Assembly: GCA_032622095.1 (NCBI GenBank)
Contig: CP136069.1
Location: 183,757,122 to 183,821,121 of the forward strand
Length of the DNA: 64,000 nt
Direction: 5' to 3'
Source of the DNA: Siphonodentalium dalli
Lineage: Eukaryota; Mollusca; Scaphopoda; Gadilida; Siphonodentaliidae
A program made the position numbers and the translations under genes. A model generated the notes under the pieces. That model ran no database searches. It saw only the letters and a program-made list of their open reading frames with translations, and had not been told where the DNA came from. Positions 21,955-33,177 of the stretch are shown here, one piece after another (the first letter of the stretch is position 1; each line of letters starts with the position of its first letter).

Positions 21955-22335
21955 TATAGACTAGCCGATGAGCCCGACGTTGTCCGGGCTATTCAAAAAC
22001 CAAATTTCAAGTCGATAGCTCTACCCGTTTCCGAGATCTGGTCTGCGCATGCGCGAAGCTGGCGTCGCACGGGCTCGCCAACCCGATAAAATTCGTATCC
22101 GGGGCAAGATACATTCACATACCAAATTTCAAGTCGATAGCTCCACCCGTTTCCGAGATATCGTGTGCGCATGCGCGAAGCGGGCGCCGCACGGGCTCGC
22201 CAATACGACGTTGACGACCGCCTGGTCAAACTACACACACGTACCAAGTTTCGTCCCGATCGGTCGAGAATCGTAGATTTGTATAAATGACATACATACA
22301 GATATACAGACAGACAGACAGAGGTCTTCAAAATA
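21955..22335. repeat. LINE-like 3' tail repeat, block 3
   Basis: ATAGACTAGCCGATGAGCCC starts a third block in the same orientation as blocks 1 and 2. It has two of the CGATAGCTCYACCCGTTTCC units and again ends ACCAAGTTTCGTCCCGATCG plus a CAGACAGACAGA run. Confidence 0.55.
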
Positions 22336-22967
22336 TATATGAGATGTGTTATGAGGATATGATGGGTTACCAATTTTGAGTTACCAGGCATGCGTAATTG
22401 ACGTTTACAATGCAAAAAATCGACACTATACACAATTTGAAGCGTGAATAATTACCGCTCCCAAAAAAGAACTCCAAAATGTCCGATGATGTGCGACGCT
22501 GGTGGAGCTTAGCACGAAACACCGCTGTTAACGGCCGTCATTTCTGGTCAATTTGATTATTTTTTCCATCATAGACGAAAGCCTGAGTTTAGTAAGGCTG
22601 CCATTTGCAGAGGTCAACGAATGGGCCATGTATGTAGTTATAGTATTTTGGCCGTTTCGTCGTATAACATCAGTCGCACAAGGTATTTATATACATGTAT
22701 ATATATTTCCGGCGAATGCCGATCAATTATACAACGTATATGTATACAGTGCAGGAAGTAAATTAGATAATATTGAAACTTAAAACAAATTCCTGGTATT
22801 ACTTGTTGTTTCGTATTGCCATTGCTGTTGCATATCACTCGGTGGGATAAAAGGTCATATATAGGGTCTCTCAGAGTTCATGTACGAAAAGAAGAAATTG
22901 GACATATTGGGATCATTTGACTCTCGACAAACATAACAAGAAAGTTAAATACAAAGTCAATCCCGGT
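22336..22967. other. No feature seen
   Basis: AT-rich; short frames on both strands near 22553-22838 show no recognisable similarity. Confidence 0.4.
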
Positions 22968-23523
22968 CATGTTCGGAGTCAAATACAATGCCAGTCCCGG
23001 CCATGTTCGGAGTCAAATGTAATAACAGTCCCGGCCATGTTCGGAGTCAGATGCAATGCCAGTACCGGCCATGTTCGGAGTCAGATGCAATGCCAGTCCC
23101 GGCCATGTTCGGAGTCAAATACAATGCCAGTCCCGGCCATGTTCGGATTCAAATACAATGCCAGTCCCGGCCATGTTCGGAGTCAAATACAATGCCAGTC
23201 CCGGCCATGTTCGGAGTCAGATGCAATGCCAGTCCCGGCCATGTTCGGAGTGAAATACAATGCCAGTCCCGGCCATGTTCGGAGTCAGATGCAATGCCAG
23301 TCCCGGCCATGTTCGGAGTTAAATGTAATGCCAGTCCCGGCCATGTTCGGAGTCAAATACAATGCCAGTCCCGGCCATGTTCGGAGTCAAATACAATGCC
23401 AGTCCCGGCCATATTCGGAGTCAAATACCATGCCAGTCCCGGCCATGTTCGGAGTCAGATGCAATGCCAGTCCCGGCCATGTTCGGGGTCAAATACAATG
23501 CCAGTCCCGGCCATATTCGGAAG
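22968..23523. repeat. 34-bp minisatellite, about 16 copies
   Basis: The unit combines CCCGGCCATGTTCGGAGTCA with AATACAATGCCAGT; variants alternate AATACAATG and GATGCAATG. Because 34 is not a multiple of three and the unit has no stop in any of three frames, overlapping open frames of up to 226 codons appear. I regard these as artefacts of the repeat. Confidence 0.85.
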
Positions 23524-24199
23524 TATTGTGGCACAACTATATTAATCTGCGGAACTTCGTGAAAAGTAAGCATCAGACCATACTCGGGACGAACTGAGAT
23601 ATCTCAATAGAGTGTCACAATTCCTTTCTCGCGTTATACCAGCAACGCCAGGAAACAATATGTCGAAATGCTCTTTACTTTCTGTTTACGTCTCAGCAAC
23701 CCCCCCCCCCCCCGCCCCCGCGATGGTGTGTTTTTGACATCTGCCTATGGATTCACAGATTAATAGTGGATTAACTTAGAAATTTATAGCCTAATTTGAA
23801 ACAGGAAATATCGTGCCAATTGGTCCTGCAATAACCTTCCAAGGATTTACTCACGAACTGATTTGAAGTACAAAGGTCGGACAAAATTAGTGTGTTAAGC
23901 GCCATCAATCACACAATTTCTACTCCCTTCTGGCCATGATGACGTTAGGTTTCATTACTCCGATTGATTCAACGCAAGATTTTTATTTTCTGTGACAAAC
24001 CGAGTCCGATAATCAATGAATGGCGGCTCGATTACGCGATTTATGCAAAATTAATGGAGGACTCCCAGAAATAATTAGATTTTGTGTGGGGAGGCATGAA
24101 ATTGGTAATTGAAATTCGAAATTAGCTTTCAATTGAACGCGAGTGTATTCTATTGTAGACCTCCTGGTGAGTGTCACATTGTGGCACAATTTATCCAAA
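23524..24199. other. No gene; poly-C tract
   Basis: A run of 14 C at 23700-23713 followed by GCCCCCG. The remainder is unique sequence. Confidence 0.45.
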
Positions 24200-24412
24200 T
24201 TAACCCTTTCTTTACTAAATTGATTCTCCCATTCTGTCACAACAGTATACACTGGGATGTTCTATTATTCATTTGGAGGGATGCTCAGGTAATACAAACA
24301 GTGAGGCAAAAAGATAATACGAGTGCAAACTAATTCATATTTATTGATGGGAAATACCAAGTTCAGCAAACGACATATACTCACCAATGCGTATTGAGTA
24401 CACAAAGGTTAA
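24200..24412. mobile_element. Family A TTAA-flanked MITE, complete
   Basis: Bounded by TTAA at both sides, starting TTAACCCTTTCTTTACTAAA and ending TTGAGTACACAAAGGTTAA. The interior has the family's TTTGGAGGGATGCTCAGGTA and CATATTTATTGATGGGAAAT blocks. TTAA ends and a CCCTTT terminus fit a piggyBac-type non-autonomous element. Confidence 0.75.
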
Positions 24413-24454
24413 ATATGGTCTATCTCTTTGTAAACATGTGTTTTATAGTTACCG

Positions 24455-24860
24455 GGGTATAAATTATTAGATATGAATCGAAGACCCCTTTCCGGAAAAG
24501 TTTCTATCGATTAATATATTGATTATATTTCGAATATTTTCTTGTCTAAAAACGTGTGGTTGTTTCGCTAACGAAAAATATTGGTTATAATATATGTTAA
24601 TTAGACTCATTATCGCTTATAACTATGGAATAAAACAATACAAACAATCAATTTGGGACATTTGACGTTCAGAGTGTAGCTATGGGAACACCCTAATGGG
24701 CTATCTTGCTATATGGTATCACCTGAATGGTCTGTTCTAAAAATAAAGGGTCCAATTTAATCATCTAATTTTATAATAAAATATTCGAACTATAATCAAT
24801 ATTAATTGATAGAAGCGTTTCCGGACATGGGTCTTCAATTCATATTTATTATTTTACACC
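24455..24860. mobile_element. Family N MITE with about 75-bp inverted ends
   Basis: The left arm (GGTATAAATTATTAGATATG, TTCTATCGATTAATATATTG, TTCGAATATTTT) is mirrored by the right arm ending near 24860 with about 80% match. The 240-bp centre is unique. No frame. Confidence 0.6.
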
Positions 24861-24978
24861 CACGAAACTATTTCAAAATTGTTAAATGAAGAGATAATCC
24901 ATCTTTAAAGGGACTCAAAGCCTTCGAAGTGGGTTCAGACAAAATAACATAAAAGTCTGTAAAACTGTCATCAACAAG

Positions 24979-25192
24979 TACAGTAATGCCCTAAGTAATC
25001 GACTTCTTAACACAGCAGAATTATGGGTAACTTTTCAGGATTTAGTCGGAAATATGGCTTGTTGCCATTCATCGGAAAGCTCTCGAGGAGCTTTCCGATG
25101 AATGGCAACAAGCCATATTTCCGACTAAATCCTGAAAAGTTACCCATAATTCTGCTGTAGTTAAAGAGTCGATTACTTAGGGCATTACTGTA
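24979..25192. mobile_element. Family D MITE, 214-bp near-perfect palindrome
   Basis: Starts TACAGTAATGCCCTAAGTAA and ends with its inverse. The centre GAAAGCTCTCGAGGAGCTTTC folds the whole element into one hairpin with arms of about 105 bp and only a few mismatches. TA at both ends. Confidence 0.85.
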
Positions 25193-25314
25193 CATGGAAG
25201 AATAGACTGACTTTCCTCTTTTTGTCATTAGTAATAACTCTCCAATAACGCGAATCCGAATGTCAAAACCATTGTATTGGCGAAAGTCCAACCAGCCCAA
25301 CAAGATACCAACGT

Positions 25315-25530
25315 TTAAAGGGGCACGGTACACTAAATCCGGCCATTAAGTCACTCCAGTCATACATTCATTTTTATTATATTTACCATGTTGTTTGGAT
25401 CGTTCATAGAGCAAATGAATATATTTTGCACTCATCCATGGCTCGAATTCATTCATTTGTTGCATATATTATGCTGAGTATAAAATGAGATGTTCCCATA
25501 AATGGCCGGATTTAGTGTACTGCCCCCTCC
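25315..25530. mobile_element. Family F MITE, copy 2
   Basis: Starts TTTAAAGGGGCACGGTACAC with TAAATCCGGCCATT and ends AATGGCCGGATTTAGTGTAC before TGCCCCC. The right TTAA is lost. The centre (GAATTCATTCATTTGTTGCA) is shared with 48091-48434. Confidence 0.7.
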
Positions 25531-25747
25531 CAATCAAAAGTTGACGGTAAACATTGAAATAGGACAAGGCATGGAACAATATCCGAAAATTATATTCAGA
25601 CTAAAATATTTGAATTTACTTTCAGTAATGTTTGTTCACTAACCACTGTAACAGTTCTGTTTACATAACAATGGTTTCAACACGCGAAATTTAGTAATTG
25701 GAGAATTATCAATTGCACATTAATCACTGCGGATGCCTTACGTCCCT

Positions 25748-26015
25748 TTAACCCCTTCTATACTAAATAGTAATTGACGAGTAGTCACCTTAGTAATTGT
25801 TCAGATATTAAGTTCAACAAACGACCATAATTAGATTGTTGAACTTATTATCTGAACATGCCCACCAATTGATATTAAGGCACCAGCCTTTGTATAATCT
25901 GTTCAACTGTCTGTCGTCTGCTTTATTACATCAACGTCCATCCATATGAATAATAGGCCATTCCAAAGCATACTTTTATAATGGATTGTGAGAATCCATT
26001 CAGTATAGAAAGGTA
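25748..26015. mobile_element. Family A MITE
   Basis: Starts TTAACCCCTTCTATACTAAA and ends CATTCAGTATAGAAAGGTAA, so one TTAA has decayed to GTAA. An inverted pair around TTGTTCAGATATTAAGTTCAA is internal, and the GTCTGTCGTCTGCTTTATTA block is shared with other copies. Confidence 0.7.
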
Positions 26016-27419
26016 AACAAAATGATTAATGGATTTTTTGGACATTCGGGAGTCAAAATAGGTTGAGGAAATACTTGATACACTAATTAATGTACGTTTT
26101 GTATACATGTACACACATTAACCGTTTATATACACTAAAGATGCATTGCTGAGTAGTTATCCCATAGAACATGTTCAGTTAATGAACCGCCGTCGTGATT
26201 ATTTAGATTTGCTTGGGGGGGCACCCTACAACCCCCTTTGTTTGACCTAAAACGGTCAAGGGGCAGAGAAATGGCATGGATGCCATATTTGAACCCATCT
26301 GGACGGCGGCCATTTATCGTGGTCTGTGAGATTTTCGCGTCGCACAATGAACCATATCAAGCAGAGCGTTTGTAGTAAAATCTTCAATAATATTTGCTCA
26401 CTGGATGATTTTTATTCGAATGTTTCATTGGTGATGGCTGTCTGATACAACGAACCTATAGTTGAGTGTCTATATATAGGTATAAGTTTTTGATACTAAC
26501 CGAAGGAACTGGAACCCTAGAGCTTAGAGCTTCACGGTAAAAGTGTTAGAATGTGCGCATAACTTGGTGACTTACAGTGCCCTATAACTGTAATCTGGGA
26601 CCAACATGACATTAGTACCAGCTGTAGTCCTAACTGCTAACCGTGAGTTTGCGAAACATCGCAAGAACTTGTAAAAAGCAAACCGTTTGATAGTTAACAC
26701 TGTACTGGAGTACACCTATTTTGCTGCAACATGACGGAATCTATCATCAATAATCTTTCCAGTGGGGCATACACGTACTACTAATTTTGACCATTAAGTT
26801 TCCGCCATCCACATCTGGCCCCCCTATGGAGGTTACTATGGAAACTCTGCGTGGAAACGACATTGAATAATTCAACAGGTATGATTCGACCAAGGTCGAC
26901 GATTAATGCACCACAGTTTGAAATTGACAGATTAATACATCAATAAAACATGCTATCTTCAAAGCGTTCCGCGCAGACACAAAGGATGTTCATTGCCAAA
27001 CGGTTATGCAAGGAACATATATTTTGCATGAGACATATGAGCGAACCGTTGATGGTCCATTCAGCTGATGCAGCTTGTAAATTGCTCATTCGTGCGAATA
27101 AAGCGAATATTGTGTGTTTAGGCCCCATGTAATTTACTTTATTGACGATTGCGCCATTGAAACCACAAGATGCATTAGAACATTTAACACAACAATATTA
27201 CCTGCATAACTGCTGTTTTGTTACTATCTGCTGACTAAACAGATATGCCGATGCATGCTGATTTTACTAAATACGATACCAAATATTAAAGGTCACTGAT
27301 ATCATTCCCATTCCATGACGATCCGCCGCGCATCCGCGTTTTATTCGCGTGAGCTGATTAACCCGTTGTTTACTTAAAGGTGGATTATCTCTTTGTAAAC
27401 ATGTATTATATAATCTTAA
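26016..27419. other. No gene recognised
   Basis: Mostly unique AT-rich DNA. Overlapping 60-62-residue frames on both strands at 26940-27132 have no recognisable similarity. A GC-richer patch lies at 26210-26310. Confidence 0.45.
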
Positions 27420-27740
27420 CACATTAAAAACACATTGGCTTAACACATTAAAAATTATAAAATTGTTAAAGAATGTAAGAAAAAATGGTAAAAAGTGTTA
27501 AAAAAATATTTTTTTTAGGCCAATGCATTCTCTTATATATGCGAGGCGACCTATGGTCGACTCACATATATAAGAGAATTCATTGGCACAGGGCATAACT
27601 GTAACGATCACAATGTGGTCAAGGAGCCGGTTCCAATGATATCCATATTTGTATGGTTCTATTGAGACAGACCGAAGATATTTTAGGCTGTTGAAGCTTT
27701 ATTTGGCCGGTTTTGGACGGTTTGTCGGGTAAAGGGTTAA
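27420..27740 (-). mobile_element. Family B element, partial, with hairpin module
   Basis: Contains the 67-bp hairpin (27520-27586), then a block that is the inverse of 28202-28350 (TTCAACAGCCTAAAATATCT, CATACAAATATGGATATCAT) and the end GGGTAAAGGGTTAA at 27740. The AT-rich part with TTAAAGAATGTAAGAAAAAA is the internal spacer of complete copies. The other terminus is missing. Confidence 0.65.
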
Positions 27741-28201
27741 TATAAGAAAATGTACTGTTATCTTTTCTAAAGTTGTCACAATCCGAGCGATTTGAGAAAA
27801 AAGCCAGTCTCTGTAGATACATTCAAGAACATTTAATTTTGACTTATTCAATAATGGATGCGTTGGTGTTTGCAAACCGGCGTAAATAGCCATCTTGGTT
27901 AAATTCGGGTTGCAACATCTAATACAACCAATATTAAAATATTTCGCAATATATATATATGTTGTTGAATGTTTGATAAACGACATGAACAGACATCTTG
28001 ATTATAGTCGATTTGCAACAACTAATGTAACAGTATTAGCATATTTCGCAATATACATGTTGTTGAAAGTTTGATACACATAATGTATTTTTCTAGATAT
28101 GTTGAGATTATACGAACACCGCGAATATGACAACTTTAGAAAAAATAACTTTATCTTAACAGCATCAGTTTGTCATAGCAATTCAGCGGGACCCACCATA
28201 A
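27741..28201. repeat. Spacer with imperfect direct and inverted repeats
   Basis: Blocks around ATTTCGCAATATA and TGTTGTTGAA.GTTTGATA are present twice (27944 and 28049). GACAACTTTAGAAAAAATAA near 28128 inverts the 27757-27785 stretch. A diverged copy is at 34610-34860. Together with the flanking family B copies this forms an inverted pair. Confidence 0.45.
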
Positions 28202-28586
28202 TTAACCCTTTACCCAACAAACCGGCCAAAAACGCCCAAATAAAGCTTCAACAGCCTAAAATATCTTCGGTCTGTCTCAATAACACCATACAAATATGGA
28301 TATCATTGGAACCGGTTCATTGACCACATTGTGATGGTTACAGTTATGCCCTGTGCCAATGCATTCTCTTATATATGCGAGTCGACCATAGGTCGCCTCG
28401 CATATATAAGAGAATGCATTGGCCTAACAATTTTTATAATATTTTTCTACATTCTTTGACAATTTTATCATTTTTAATATGTGTTAAGCCGATGCATTCT
28501 CTTATATATGCGAGGCGACCTATGGTCGACTCGCATATATAAGAGAATGCATTGGCACAGGGCCCTTCTATTGGGTAAAGGGTTAA
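28202..28586. mobile_element. Family B TTAA-flanked element with two hairpins, complete
   Basis: Ends are TTAACCCTTTACCCAA and TTGGGTAAAGGGTTAA, an exact inverted pair with TTAA outermost. Inside are two 67-bp hairpins (28356-28422 and 28489-28555) separated by the AT-rich spacer ACATTCTTTGACAATTTTAT. Non-coding, 385 bp; piggyBac-like by its ends. Confidence 0.8.
28356..28422. repeat. 67-bp hairpin module (representative copy)
   Basis: Arms run CCAATGCATTCTCTTATATA through TGCGAG, a GTCGACC / GGTCGCC near-symmetric centre and the exact inverse arm, giving about 31 paired bases each side and a 3-base tip. Further near-full copies: 27520-27586, 28489-28555, 29689-29747, 42497-42563, 42592-42657, 47636-47701, 47923-47989, 50489-50555, 50775-50841, 54367-54435, 54657-54723, 55235-55301. 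Half copies: 32451-32565, 40729-40765, 44461-44495. The outer side is always CCCTGTG or a relative, the inner side TTAGG. Confidence 0.85.
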
Positions 28587-28865
28587 AGCACATTAGCAGG
28601 ACCACTTGACCAGGGGTGATTTACGAATGCTGAATTGTCATAATACTTGGATAACTACATGCGGAGCTCTTCGTGGTGACCAAATGGAGTCAACAATCTA
28701 CAAACGAATGGATAATGGCAGAACCATTATATGACATTCCTCATCTAATGCGGGAGGAATTACAGTATTCGATTCAATGTCCGTCGTACTGAGGGAATTG
28801 TGCCTCGAAGTCTCATCGTGTCACGGGGTTACACACATCATTAAGCTGTTTAACAAATGAATCTT
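28587..28865. other. No feature seen
   Basis: Unique sequence without a recognisable gene. Confidence 0.4.
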
Positions 28866-29290
28866 TAAAGGTACTCAATCCGATTCGATGGTTCCCATAT
28901 AATCAGATTCCAACAACAACATTTTTAGAACTGCCGCTTCAGTTATCAAAATCGATTAATTGCCCAAAAATAATGCTAACCACTGTCAACTATAGTATAA
29001 AATTGCCCGAAACGTGTTATTTATCGACATGTTGTTCGACGAAATTTGGCTTTATTATCAACACAAAGCCTCTTGATTTTAGAGTTATCCATCTTCATCC
29101 GCAATTTGGTCCCAGACCGTCTGCTCGTCGACTTTTTTACTGGGGCACTAATAAGTCTCGATGGTGAAAAATGATAGATTTCAAAAATCGATATCTAATA
29201 ACTCTCAGCTTTGATATATGGGTTCCTCTACTCGAATCAGATATGTTTTACCCCCGAGTACAAATAAATACTAATTGAGAGGCGCTTATT
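28866..29290. mobile_element. Family G MITE
   Basis: Begins AAAGGTACTCAATCCGATTC; shares AATCGATTAATTGCCCAAAA, AACCACTGTCAACTATAGTA and ATTTTAGAGTTATCCATCTT with copies at 10745-11122, 38326-38730 and 50995-51370. The right terminus is decayed here. No intact frame. Confidence 0.65.
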
Positions 29291-29556
29291 GAGATTTGTA
29301 TACTCATAATTGTTGTTATATGGTACTTTTTCATAAACTTTTGTGTTTCGTATTTGTCACTAAATGTTGGCGTAATTTTTATCTGTACCTATTTAATTAT
29401 CAGTAATTCAGCTGAGTAACTAATCTTTTTTTCCAAATTTCTTATAATGGCGCACTAGTTTTATTGCTAATAGCTTCGGGTCAGGGGGAGGGGGTCAGGA
29501 AATTGTTTCAATTTAGCGCCTTTTCGGAAACGAAAGGCTCGAGCTTAATGTGTCTA

Positions 29557-29750
29557 TAACAAATGATAAAAATTGTTTAAGAATATAAGAAAACATGATA
29601 AAAATTGTTATAGAATGTGAGAAAAAATTATAAAAAATGGTAAAAATTGTGAAATAATGTAAGAAAAATTGATAAAAAAAATGTTACGCCAATGCATTCT
29701 CTTATATATGCGAGGCGACCTATCGCATATATAAGAGAATGAATTGGCAC
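29557..29750. repeat. AT-rich spacer repeats and hairpin module, solo
   Basis: Units of about 35 bp resembling TTAAGAATATAAGAAAACAT precede a hairpin whose centre has lost about 8 bp (29689-29747). This is the internal part of family B or C without termini. Confidence 0.55.
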
Positions 29751-30737
29751 AGGGTCTTTAATGTTGCGCCAGACGACTTGTGAATCAAATTTATCAAATT
29801 TCATAAAAGTTTCATAAAATCTTATATCCCAACATTACGAGTTGAAGATCTTGTATTTCACATGAAAAAAAAATAGAACTTTATGAAAAAAAAAATCCTT
29901 AAAAGAAGTATAAAAATGCATACATTTACATCGTTGTCTTTCACGACGTTTCATGGTGTTGTCGCTTCACAACCGTATACGACAGTATTGCGCACAAAGG
30001 ATTGCGACGATAATATAGTCCCCCAATACGCCTTTTTGTTTTTGTGTCTATTTTCGTTAGTCCAATATAAATTTAACTTTAATGAACAAATCAATCATTT
30101 TGAATTGTCTGTTTTTGGTGTCATGCGCGGCTTTTCAAAAATAGTATTAATTCACCTAATCAATGTAAAGTACTTTTGTTGGCGCGCTGCGAAGTTGGCG
30201 GGAAGCACGCGCTTATTCGTCACTATAGTGACATATACACTATGTGATACAGGGGAATATGTAATGGCTTTTTTATGATATGATAGGGGTTTCACGTGAT
30301 ATATAGTGTAATATGTCAGACTGGAACTTACTTATTTTGAGGTGTTTAGATGTTCATTTACTTGCTGAACATATGAATAACTACAATCTGTCTCGTTATA
30401 CATGAATACGTGAATGTTAAAATCGGGTTACAAATGAATCAGCGACAGCCTATATATATTGCAACATAAGCATCCAACCAATATATCACGAGCCATCATC
30501 CAATAAAAAATAACAAAGAAGGTGGTACATGGACTCTATTAAAGAGTTCCCTCTAAAACGAGTTTGTTCCCTTTAAATATAGATAATCGTTTAGCTAATT
30601 ATAAATTTGTGTACAATTAATTATGTACAAGTAGAACAGGCGTGCTGAAATCTTTGAGTAGGAAAATATTCACCTATATAAACGTATCACCCACTATCAA
30701 GATAATGAAACCTTAATGTGCTCGCGGTAATCCTTAC
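29751..30737. other. No gene recognised
   Basis: AT-rich. The 131-residue plus-strand frame at 29883-30278 has no recognisable motif and begins in a poly-A stretch, so I do not call it. Confidence 0.4.
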
Positions 30738-30921
30738 AAAGAAGCCTGTGAGGTCTGAAAGTAATTCCTGGCGCATCTGAAGGAGAGTGCCCGGAGGGTA
30801 TACTTGACTGTTTACAGCATCGGTGGTATACAGTAGGCCATCTTCGGAAACCTGCTCTCCCGAACATGGTTTCGACTTGGCGATTCGGTTTGGCCTGTCA
30901 GGCCTTCGGCGCAAAGTCGCT
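30738..30921 (-). CDS. Candidate exon, unrecognised protein
   Basis: On the minus strand this 184-nt segment has a good pyrimidine-rich acceptor (CTTGTGCTTTCCCAG) and a good donor (TTT|GTAAGG), with an open frame between them. It encodes about 61 residues: a basic start (RRRPDRPNRIAKSK), then SEDGLLYTTDAVNSQVYPPG and TLLQMRQELLSDLTGFF. It lies in a GC-richer patch in AT-rich DNA, which supports coding. I recognise no family. It has the same strand as the arrestin gene but lies 17 kb upstream of its ATG, so it is more likely another gene. The overlapping plus-strand frame is treated as a shadow. Confidence 0.4.
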
Positions 30922-31354
30922 CTGGGAAAGCACAAGCGATATCACCGTCCAGGCGCAAGCGAACCACGCGTTTCTCACTCAGGGTCACTAATTTTCGACC
31001 ACGCTTTATTTATTTACATAAAGAATAACCGAGACGATCGTCTTATAGCAAGAATAACATAATTATGACAAATGTTGTATCTTTATAGTGTCTCCTGTTA
31101 TTTTGGGGATATAGTGTGTTATAAGACAGTGCGTATATCATACTATATACAAATGGAACCAATTATTGAATAAATAATATACCAGTCATGGGTACTAACC
31201 CTGACATGGGAGCAAATATGGAAAATCTCAGATTATCAAGCTTAATCGGAGTTTAGAGGCATCCAAATTTGATCGTAATTAACGTGGCCTTTTCGGACGA
31301 AAAATGAGAATATTTTCACGCAAACTTCGAAGAAATAAACGCTTATACGTATAG
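30922..31354. other. No feature seen
   Basis: Flank of the candidate exon; nothing else recognised. Confidence 0.4.
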
Positions 31355-31452
31355 GTTATAACCCGCTTGGATGTCTGTACAAGAAATACAGATCAAGGCG
31401 CTTTAGCGCCGCGGTCTGTATTTCTTGTACAGATACACAAGCGGGTTATAAC
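31355..31452. repeat. 98-bp palindrome
   Basis: Arms start GTTATAACCCGCTTG and contain TGTACAAGAAATACAG with the inverse on the right; the GC-rich centre is GGCGCTTTAGCGCC. Probably a tiny MITE. Confidence 0.7.
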
Positions 31453-32399
31453 ATATTTATAACCCGATTCACACCCAGGTGAAAGGGGAATTGAGCCACA
31501 TTCAATACGATGATTACCTATCAATTACCATTTAATCAAAGGTTAATTGAATGGTCTGTGGTGTTACATATTCATGTTGAACAATTAGTCAAATGCTCGT
31601 TGACAATCGGATCACTTGCGTCAGCATTATTTATCAGCGTTGATAAACCATTCTGTCTCCGAATTTGAGAACGTTTTTATACTGATGGCGTGTTTCTGGA
31701 TAAAACAGATTCTTCCTTGTGATAATAAACTTGTTCGGCTGTTAACTTGTTAAGGTTATTTTTCGTCCTCGTATATCATAATGGAATTATCGTTCAGAAC
31801 ACAGGAGGCAATATTCCGCTAGTGTTCGAACTCCGATGTGAAACTATTCCACATTACATGAAGTTTGTGTGGTGAAATATCACGGGCATTCATGACAAAA
31901 GACTAAACCAAACCTGTATATATATTACCTGCATTTTCCGCGTACATGAATGTATATGTGAACAGTTTGTGGAATGTTCTCAACGGTATCATTCCAAAGA
32001 TCAATACGTGAATATTGTGGATTATACATTCCAAACTGGTTAACTTCAGTTATCTTACAATCACCCCGCACCTCCCGATAAACCAAAAAATATTCAATCG
32101 AAAGTTTGCGCCCACCCATGCAGCCCACCCCATATATGACCGCTGCTAATGGTATGATCCTTGTTTTAACTTCCCAAGTGACTGGTGCTATGATTATCAT
32201 GGCGTATTGTTAGAATTTCACACCTTGCGCTCTGATCTCCTTTCAGCTTACTATCCAATTAATGTAAATTTCTGTGTGATATTTAGCTAAATTCTATATT
32301 TTGGCCCCGTTGAAATACTGATTCATACAAGAAATATTGTTCATGAATTTGAGCAATTTGATTGGCCGAGTGGTGTGAAGCGGTTTATAAATAAATGAT
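31453..32399. other. No gene recognised
   Basis: Unique AT-rich sequence. The minus-strand frame 31925-32200 is not recognisable. Confidence 0.4.
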
Positions 32400-32602
32400 A
32401 CACTGAGCCATGATGGTGCAGCATTAAAGATCACGTGCCTGCAGTGCATTATCTTGGAGCCTCGCATATATAAGATAATTCACCGTCTTGTTATATATAC
32501 GGTCAAGGTAAATACTGTTAGGCCAATGTATTCTCATATATGTGCGAGGCTGCACAGGGTTTTCGCAAAATATCAGGAAACTCCTCTCATGGAAGGGTTA
32601 AG
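32400..32602. mobile_element. Family B element, decayed
   Basis: Resembles 42446-42706 throughout (GGTGCAGCATTAAA, TCAAGGTAAATA, GCACAGGGTTTTC), with two broken hairpins and the end CATGGAAGGGTTAA. The left terminus is lost. Confidence 0.6.
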
Positions 32603-32623
32603 GTAGCGATTATAGGTGGCCAA

Positions 32624-32845
32624 CTATTACACCTCACACGTATATATGAACATCACAAAACTATTACACCTCACACGTATATATGAACATCACAAAACTA
32701 TTACACCCCACACGTATATATGAACATCACAAAACTATTACACCCCACACGTATATATGAATATCACAGAATTATTACACCTCACACGTATATATGAACA
32801 TAACAAAACTATTACACCTCACACGTATATATGAACATCACAAAA
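32624..32845. repeat. 37-bp minisatellite, six copies
   Basis: The unit contains CTATTACACCTCACACGTAT and ATATGAACATCACAAAA; starts at 32624, 32661, 32698, 32735, 32772 and 32809. Very low divergence. Confidence 0.85.
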
Positions 32846-33177
32846 GTCAAAGCTGATACTTTGAATTTGTGATCGAGTATATTAATTAATTTTGTTTTAT
32901 CTTGGAAAAAAAACCCAGGAATTTCCCGACGAATATTTTCTTTAGAAAATACACGAATTACTACTTGCACTAGTTAAGTGCTCTAGCAGTTCAACACATC
33001 CATTCGTGGGATGATTTATAATAAGTTCTGCAAGATTTATTTGTCGATAAATTCGCATGGCACTCAATGTTGAAATAAGCTATCGCTGTGCCGACTGAAC
33101 ATATTGCACACATGAATGCAAACAGACAATGGGTTCAGCTGCTTGCTGACAAATGTGAATCAGCGAAAGCTGCAAAA
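32846..33177. other. No feature seen
   Basis: Unique AT-rich sequence. Confidence 0.4.

Noticed and set aside
20600-22433. Arg/Ser-rich frames on both strands
   Set aside because: They repeat with the 215-bp LINE-tail units and cover both strands, so they are repeat by-products.
22917-23597. 226-codon open frame with repeated Pro/Ser/Cys phrases
   Set aside because: It is the 34-bp minisatellite read through; all three frames are open and no splice or start context is present.
26940-27132. Overlapping 60-codon frames on both strands
   Set aside because: No motif on either strand; mirrored open frames are expected by chance.
29883-30278. 131-codon plus-strand frame
   Set aside because: Starts in a poly-A stretch, no motif, composition like surrounding AT-rich DNA.
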